Assembly: GCA_002205965.3 (NCBI GenBank)
Contig: NADL03000032.1
Coordinates: 434,001 to 498,000 of the forward strand
DNA from: Kappaphycus alvarezii
Taxonomy: Eukaryota > Rhodophyta > Florideophyceae > Gigartinales > Solieriaceae
Length of the DNA stretch: 64,000 bases
Direction: 5' to 3'
Under the pieces are notes generated by a model. That model searched no databases. It was not told where the DNA came from and worked only from the letters and a program-made list of their open reading frames with translations. Shown here piece by piece: positions 57,559 through 64,000 of this stretch. The stretch's first letter is position 1, and each line of letters begins with the position of its first letter. The position numbers and the translations under genes are program-made.

Positions 57559-59845
57559 CGCCGTAAAGATTGGCGGACTTTAGCGATGCCCCCCTTGGAA
57601 CTCTTGCGAGCTTTCTCCTCCACGGAGTCGGGATTTCTACAGGCTATTACGTAACTTGTCAATGCAAAGGCCTCTCGACGAGCCCCTTTTTATACTTGCT
57701 CCGTGGATCAGAGGGGCCCCACTCACGCCACTGGCAAAAGAGGACTGGTTTCTTAGGCCGATTGCGGTCGGAGAAACGCTGTGCTGCCTCGTCAGAAGAT
57801 GTTTACAGAGAAGAGTGTTCAAAAAAGCTGCACTATACTTCCAGCCTCTTCAAGTGGGGCTAGCCACAACAGGCCGAACCGACACGGTGCTGCACACTAC
57901 GTGAAGAATGTTCCAAACGCTCAGAAATAGGGCAGAACACGCATTGCTCACCGTAGACCTCAAAAGTGCGTTTAACCGTTGCGATTGATCCTCGTTCCTC
58001 CAATCCCTGTTCCCCGAGCTCCTTCGATGGGTGCGGTATTGCTATGACTTCGAGCCGACATACCTATGGGTAGGCTCCAAGATCGTGTGGGGCGTGGTTG
58101 GAACCCGACAGGGCGTAACTGGGGAGGACTGCTCTTCGACCCAGTCCTGCACCCTGTCGTCCTGAGAACACATGATATGCAGTCCTGGAACGAGGATAGC
58201 GATGGAGAGGTAGTGAAGCTGCTAATACAACAATGGTACCAGGACGACGGATATATCATCGGAACCCACAAACTGTAGAAGTCCTGTCGTCGTCACATGC
58301 CACAGACCGCGGCCTCACTCTATCCTGACAAAGTACAGGTTTGGTCGCCTAATGCACCACCACCGTCCGTCCAAGAGCTTTACCCGCTGGACTACAACAA
58401 GTACACAGCGACGGGACTCTTATTCTCAACGCCCCTATAGGCTCGACAGCATTCATGCGACAGGACTTTTGCAAACGCGTCGAGTCCCTTAAGCCTTTCC
58501 TGGAAACAACTGCCCACCTCGAGGGCACTCAAAGTGGCGTTTCAACTCATCCGAAATTGCTTTGGCGTCGGCAAGGTCGGCTACTTATTACGCGTCGTTC
58601 CCCTTCAAGTACTGCGGAAGGCGCCAAGTGCTTCAACGGGATGATCGAGAAATGCGTCCGAACACTGGCCGGAGGCGCTCTCGACCGTGAGGTCTTTCAG
58701 GAACTCCAACTCCAGTGAATCCACTAGACCTCAAGAACCCATCGCTGAGAATAGGCATCACGTCAGCGCCCGACATCGCCGCCGCCGCTTTCCTGGCCTC
58801 TTGCGCCGCTGCTGATACACTCGGCCGCTCCGTCTTACAGGCTTTGGTACAAGCGGTCATCACATACAACGATGCAGTTGACGTCTACAGGGTGTGCACT
58901 GCCTCATGTTTGCAGTCTAGAAGTAGTTCCCGTCGGCGCATTTTTACTTCAACAACCCACCCTTGCAAAAGGAACTGACAGATGCAACTCACGAAGCGGC
59001 TCAACAACGCATTCCCCGTGGCGGCAGCAGGAGACAAGCTTTTTGCTCGTCGATGGCCTCCCAGTGCTAATCAATGGAACTGCGCGCCATGCCCGGGCCT
59101 TTGGACACATATAGATCCCAACGTGTTCTCGGTCTGGTTTCAGTACTACTGTCAGGTACTATTCTTCGCTCTCAAAACCTGTGTCCCAGGAATAACTGCC
59201 CGGAAACCCTGGACATCTTCGGTGACCATCTCATGCAGTGCTTGCATTGGCGAGAGCAGATCGATCGTCACGACCGCCAGGTTACAATTCTCGCGTCGGA
59301 CTAGGCAACGGCCGCTCAGCACGCGGTCATGGAGGCCCGTCCTAATGGCCAGCATCGCAGGAGACCAGATATCAGAGCTACAGGGAGTACCGGAGGGACG
59401 GACTTCTTCGACGTTATTTTCGTGAATCCACTTGCTCCCTTGAACACAAGGGCTCCATGTTTCAACCCTTTACATCTCCGCACACCGGAAAAGCGTGAAA
59501 GATCAGAAGTATGAAAAGTTTATCACTATGCACTGCCAAGTCCCGACTGATCCCAGTGGCAATACCCAACCTTGGAGGATGGCACTCCGACTCATTCGCG
59601 GTGCTGACAGACGTGACCAGGCACGTCGCCGTGCGACCCATGGAGACCTTTGGGCTGGTGCAATCCGCCTCACGCAAAGACACGCTGCGGGGACGGTTTC
59701 GTCCAACGGGCCATGTCTTACGGCTGGTCTTACACCAGCCTTGTGAGATAGTCCCGTCTGACTCTGTCTCCCGTTCAGACCCTCCAATACGTAGACTGAC
59801 CCCCCGATCTTGGGAAATAGCCCTCCTACATCTCTAATCAGTAAC
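57559..59845 (+). mobile_element. LINE-B: RLE-type non-LTR retrotransposon, 5'-truncated
   Basis: Begins inside the reverse transcriptase: PWIRGAPLTPLAKEDWFLRP and IAVGETL near 57700-57780, GLATTGRTDTVLH near 57860, TVDLKSAFNRCD near 57955, WVGSKIVWGVVGTRQG near 58070, GGLLFDPVLHPVV near 58120, and the catalytic box QQWYQDDGYIIGT near 58230 (YQDD instead of YADD). Then come SAPDIAAAAFLASCAAADTL near 58764, the knuckle region CPRNNCPETLDIFGDH...C near 59190, RRPDIRATGSTGGTDFFDVI near 59362 (endonuclease core), and a C-terminus with LGGWHSDSFAVLTDVTRHVA near 59570. Several frame changes. The 3' UTR differs from that of LINE-B'. 'LINE-B' is a local label. Confidence 0.85.
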
Positions 59846-60015
59846 GCGCCCCCCTCCCCACATTACGCCCTGAAGGTCGGCTTCCATTTCTCCACACAAG
59901 AATCAGGTACATAGTGTCAAACACCTACAACGAGAACAAAATTTATCAGAGCCAAAAAGCAAATCCCTCTAAAAAACTCTACTCTCGACCGGACTGCTTG
60001 TAATTTGACTCGAAG

Positions 60016-62078
60016 TCAATCCATTCGCATAGCTCCTGCTTTCGGGATGTCCTTCTTGGTAAGCTTTGTATTCTTCATCAAAATCTCCGCGAGCCTCACC
60101 TTTTTGCCTTGAATCCTCTTCACGATTCCCAACTCGCTCATGAACTTTCCCCATCGCACATTTTCGAAAAACGATCTCCATCTCGCAGTCTCCTAAACTG
60201 CCTTCTCACCACCTCTCTAAACAAGGGACCCAGCATACCTCCTTCCACCGTTTCTTCCGCCAGCCCGCCCACATACGCATCAATCGTCTCTATCTTCCCC
60301 CGTACACCTCCACAATCTTCTCCCGAACCCCTTCCTCAATGTCCCTCAAATTTCTCCCAGCCCGTACGCCTCCCTCGCCGCCAAATATCCTGGCAGTCCA
60401 TGGTCCCTCCCTCTCTGTATATTCAACGCCATCAAATCCAACCTTCCAAACAGAAACTGCCGAACCGCATCTACATGCCCCAGATCCACCTTGCCCGCCG
60501 TTGTCCACATCGCTCCTTTCAGCCAGTCCTCCACCGTCTCCTGCTCAAACACCGCTACATTAAAAAAGTCTCCTCCAAACCGTACCTCCTCCCCCCTGTC
60601 CCTTCTACCCGCCCACAACTCCCCTTTCAAAGCAGAGTGTCCCCACCGGTACGCCGCAGACGAAAACATCAAATCTACACTCCCACCCCCGATCCCCTCA
60701 TCATACCCACCCCATTCTCCCAGCCCATTTCCACCCAACATCAACGGCACAAACTCAAGAAAAACCACACTCTGCATCTCTGCCATCACCACACGTCTCG
60801 CCTGTGGAACACCCACTCATCCGTCTGTCTCCTCCCGCCTCTCCGCTTCACCTCCCTTTCAATAACGCGACACACCCGATTATGCTCCCTTGCAAAAACT
60901 GTCTGGAATGCCAGCAACACCGGGTTCTCATTAGCTCTTACATCCCCCGCCACCATCATCTCTCCATCCGCTCTACGGTTCGCATTCTCCACCCTGTACA
61001 ACACCTCACCCTCCCGATTCTTTGGCAATCTCCACTCCCCGCGTGCATCCTTCTTCATCACCAGTCTCCCGCCCCTCCCCTCCCTCAGGGCCATCATTCT
61101 CCTCACATCCGCTCCATAAACCACGCTGCCATCCACGAAACCCGTTACCGCGTTGAATACCCCGCCACCCACCCCTTCTGCCCGTACTCCCCCTCACAAC
61201 ATTTCCCAATCGACAGACGATCGCTCCTTAAAAAGCTCATTCTGCCCCCACCCTCCACCTGAAAACTCCCGTCCACCCTCCCAGCCTCCCACTCGGCGTC
61301 AGAACCACATCATGGTCCACAAACTGCCCGAACATCACCATCAGCAAATTCGCGTTCCCACTCCCCTCCCCCCCCACGTCTCCTCCCTTCCCAATCTCTC
61401 CGACACCACCCGCGGGTTCACCATCCCCGGCATCCCCACATCACCGTACCCGTCGACCCCCACTCCCTCACCTGCTCCGACCCCACCATTCCCCATTCCC
61501 TCAACCTCATTACACCACCCACTCGGATGCGCCACAACTCCCTCACACCGCACACTCCCCACCGTCCTCGCCACCGTGGCCCTCAAATCCTGCAACCACG
61601 CCTCCAAATACACCCTCGTCTTCCGTGACACTTGCCGCCTCCTCACCCCCTCAAATCCCACCCCCAACACAACCCCCCCCCTCAACCGCCCAACAAGCGT
61701 CACTCCTTCACCCCCTGCTCCAAAAAACCCCCACCATGCTCCAACACACGCAACCTAGTGACACCCTTCCCCCCTCGAATCCGAAACTTGGCCCCGAAAA
61801 CCGCGCATGCACCGAATACACACCCCCGAATGCCGCGTCACATGCGATACCGACGACGCAAACAACAGTCGCAACACCCTCGGCGCCGCTAAATTCCGTC
61901 GCAACAGCGGCACATTCCGTGCCGGCACGCGGTGTACAAGACGGAAGCCTGGGCTGTCATCGGAGTTCACGCAACGCGTTTGTGAAGCATGAATGAAATC
62001 GGACGTACACAAGGCACACACGCTTAGTAGGACGCAGACAAGTAGCCAGTTACGATACGTGGGCGGATCAGCAAACAT
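60016..62078 (-). CDS. Animal-type haem peroxidase (secreted or membrane-anchored)
   Basis: Haem enzyme of the peroxidase-cyclooxygenase superfamily, oxidising substrates or halides with H2O2. Start at 62078 with a signal-peptide-like segment RNWLLVCVLLSVCALCTS. Conserved blocks: VNPRVVSERLG near 61420, FGQFVDHDVVLTP near 61320 (distal His), NAVTGFVDGSVVYGAD near 61145, AGDVRANENPVLLAF near 60950, FAREHNR near 60895 (catalytic Arg), AYRWGHSALKGEL near 60640 (proximal His), LDLMALNIQRGRDHGLPGY near 60440, YVGGLAEETVEGGMLGP near 60255 and RRLRDGDRFFEN near 60190. The stop is at 60016. About 690 residues; roughly five frame changes, several in G/C runs. All catalytic residues are present. The exact substrate is unknown; oxylipin or halide chemistry would suit a red alga (inference). 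Confidence 0.88.
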
Positions 62079-64000
62079 GACATACACTTGATTCTGACGC
62101 GTGGGGCAGTACCGGACGGGGGAACGCGGACGGGTTACCCGGCGCAACGCAGGACTGATGTAAGCAGCGGTGGGACGGCATTCAGGGGGCGAGGCATGGC
62201 AAATGCAAGGCAAGCGAGGTTGGGGTGGGGTATGCGTTGGGTGAAGACGTGGCTTGAACGGGCAGGGCAAGTGAAGGTAGGAGCGAGTTTAGTAGTCTCA
62301 GCGGGTGGTAGGAGTGATTTTTTGAGAAGTGTGGAATGTGGGGATGCGGGAATGGGTGGGTGGAAGGGGTGGGGTGGGAGGGTGAATGCTTGGAGGGTGG
62401 TGGAATGGAGGGGGTGGTTTGGGGGTGGAAATGAGGAGGTTTCGGTGGTGGGGGGTGGTCTGAGGGGGCGTTTAGGGGCAGTTGGAGAGGGGCGTATGGG
62501 TTTTGGTTATGGGGTGGGGAAGGGTTTTGGTGGTGCGGGGTTGCTTTGAGTGCGGCATGGGATGGTGGGAGATGGGTCTCGGGGAGCTGCTCCGCCATCC
62601 CTTGCTGGGGTATGGAGAAACATTTGTTTGACTCTTGATGAAAAGTCGCCTAAAGGGCTGTGTACGTATATGGGGTGGGTGAAAGGGTGAGCGTGACAGG
62701 CGGAAGGGGAGGGATGTGGTTGGTCGGCGGTTATGTGGTGGGGTGTGGGATTGTGATTGTGATTTTGGTGGTGGCAAGTGGGTGTAGGGTGGTACAAGTC
62801 AAGTTGAAAAGGATGGTAATGCAATCATGGTCGAGCAGGATGTGGTACGGGACGATGACATGATTGAGGTAATGGTCAGGTTGTAGACAGCATCGAGGGG
62901 GACACGAGATTGTTCAAGTGCATTTTGAATGGAATGATGACAGAATGGTCGTTAAGAGAGCTCTTTGCATTTCTGTAAGAATGAAGGGAAGCCTGAATAC
63001 AGTCGTGTACTGTACTGTACTGTACTGTACTGCACTGTTCAGCTGTGTGCATTTGGAGGCGCTGCAAAGGACCCGTTTGCAAAGAGCTTGGTGATGGTTC
63101 TATCCCGGGTAAGACAATTACAGTTTTGTAAGCTGAATCCTTAGCAGCCCTTGTCGCTGTTTCCTCCCAGAGAATGTGAATAAGCTAGTCACAGTGTGCC
63201 ACGCGTCAGTAGACCTTTTGCCTCTTGAATATATAAACAATTGAGGCACTGTCAGTTGATTTTTAGCGATGAAAGAAGCGGGAGACCGGGGTTATAGAGC
63301 CTTTTATAAAACGTTCCCTGTCATAACCCTCTCTTGGCACAATGTCTGACCTATGCACACAAGTCGTGTTGAGAATAGACTCTCCAATCTCAAGACTGTT
63401 TGCAGCCCAAGGTAACACACATCACAAGTTGTTTATCATTCCGGGCATCCAAAGATTTGATGGATATGTCTGTTTGGGGTCTCTGATTTCATGCCCAGCC
63501 GCATGGACAACATCGTCACCTCTTGCAGGTTGCATGTGCGCCGTTGGAAATCGCCATTGACACATGATGCTGCGCCATGATTGCTGTTCCGAGACAGTGT
63601 CTGAAGACTGCATGGTGCAGTTGTACGCTAGGTAACGAGATTCAGTTGACTTACTCGCGCGCTCGGTTGGCTGCCGTCGCAAGAGTTGCCGATATTTCAG
63701 TTGAATGCTAATCGCCATCTGGCTTGTTCAACCTTTTTCAATCGGTCTCCGCGGATATTGTGGTACCGCAAGAGAGTGTCGGTTCGGTAAATTACTCGAC
63801 AGGAGGTTAAACTTGCAACATGGTTTATTTTGTAGCTGTTCAACCGTCCGCTACGAATCGGCTATCTGTCAACGATAATTGTACAACTATTGTAGTACCG
63901 AGATGGTGTTTTCATAGAGCTTTCATTCAGTGTTATATGTACAGCACACCGTTCTAGATCAGAAATGGTGGAAGAAACGGTCCTCTTTTTTGAACTAGGA
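62079..64000. other. Right flank: unrecognised frames and a GTACT microsatellite-like motif
   Basis: 62088-62870 is very G-rich on the plus strand with open frames lacking known motifs (one ends in a hydrophobic run, CGIVIVILVVASG, near 62745). 63005-63037 is an array of TGTACTGTACTGTACTG units, the longest GTACT tract in the window. Open frames at 63342-63560 (plus) and 63422-63718 (minus) overlap each other and are not recognised. Confidence 0.4.

Noticed and set aside
62182-62824. Pro/His-rich minus-strand open frames
   Set aside because: Low-complexity translation of a G-rich plus strand; no motif, no start context and no conserved partner.

Overview
The window is eukaryotic nuclear DNA, most likely from a florideophyte red alga; a Chondrus-like genome is the best guess. 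This is inference. The host genes (an ASCC3-type helicase, RNA polymerase I subunit 2, a NEMF/Rqc2 homologue, a ribosomal eS12 fragment) are eukaryotic. RNA polymerase I subunit 2, NEMF and the haem peroxidase keep full family length with no room for introns. A carbohydrate sulfotransferase fragment and an animal-type haem peroxidase fit a carrageenophyte. Compact gene islands alternate with long repeat blocks.

Layout. 1-6654 is a gene island: ASCC3-like helicase (minus, running off the left edge), a PAP2 lipid phosphatase and RNA polymerase I subunit 2 (both plus). 6655-9479 is non-coding apart from a LINE tail. 9480-17412 is a three-level nest of non-LTR retrotransposons: LINE-A, split by an antisense LINE-B' fragment, itself split by LINE-C; both inner insertions have recognisable target-site duplications. 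17413-38640 is an AT-richer graveyard of broken LTR elements and LTR-like repeats. 39240-40940 holds a pogo-type DNA transposon and 41004-42600 a 5'-inverted LINE-A piece. 42600-49390 mixes a Harbinger transposase, a sulfotransferase/eS12 chimera, two Myb/SANT-like genes and a TIR-bounded element. 49390-52207 is a third LINE-A copy. 52627-56944 is a second gene island (CAAX-type protease and NEMF/Rqc2, tail to tail). 57470-59845 carries LINE tails and LINE-B, and 60016-62078 the haem peroxidase.

How the parts work together. The host genes belong to separate processes: ribosome rescue and quality control (ASCC3, NEMF), rRNA transcription (RPA2), lipid and membrane metabolism (PAP2, CAAX protease) and secreted or membrane oxidation chemistry (peroxidase). 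They are not an operon. What they share is a GTACTGTAC/GTACAGTAC palindromic motif in their 5' flanks, a candidate core-promoter or architectural element. The three LINE families all have a reverse transcriptase followed by a zinc knuckle and a restriction-like endonuclease signature (RPD...D), with no apurinic endonuclease seen.

Caution. Conserved host genes are broken by single-base frame changes roughly every 250-400 bp, many at homopolymers and most explained by one missing base. This looks like uncorrected assembly indels rather than wholesale decay, so coordinates of host genes are given as spans that cross frames.
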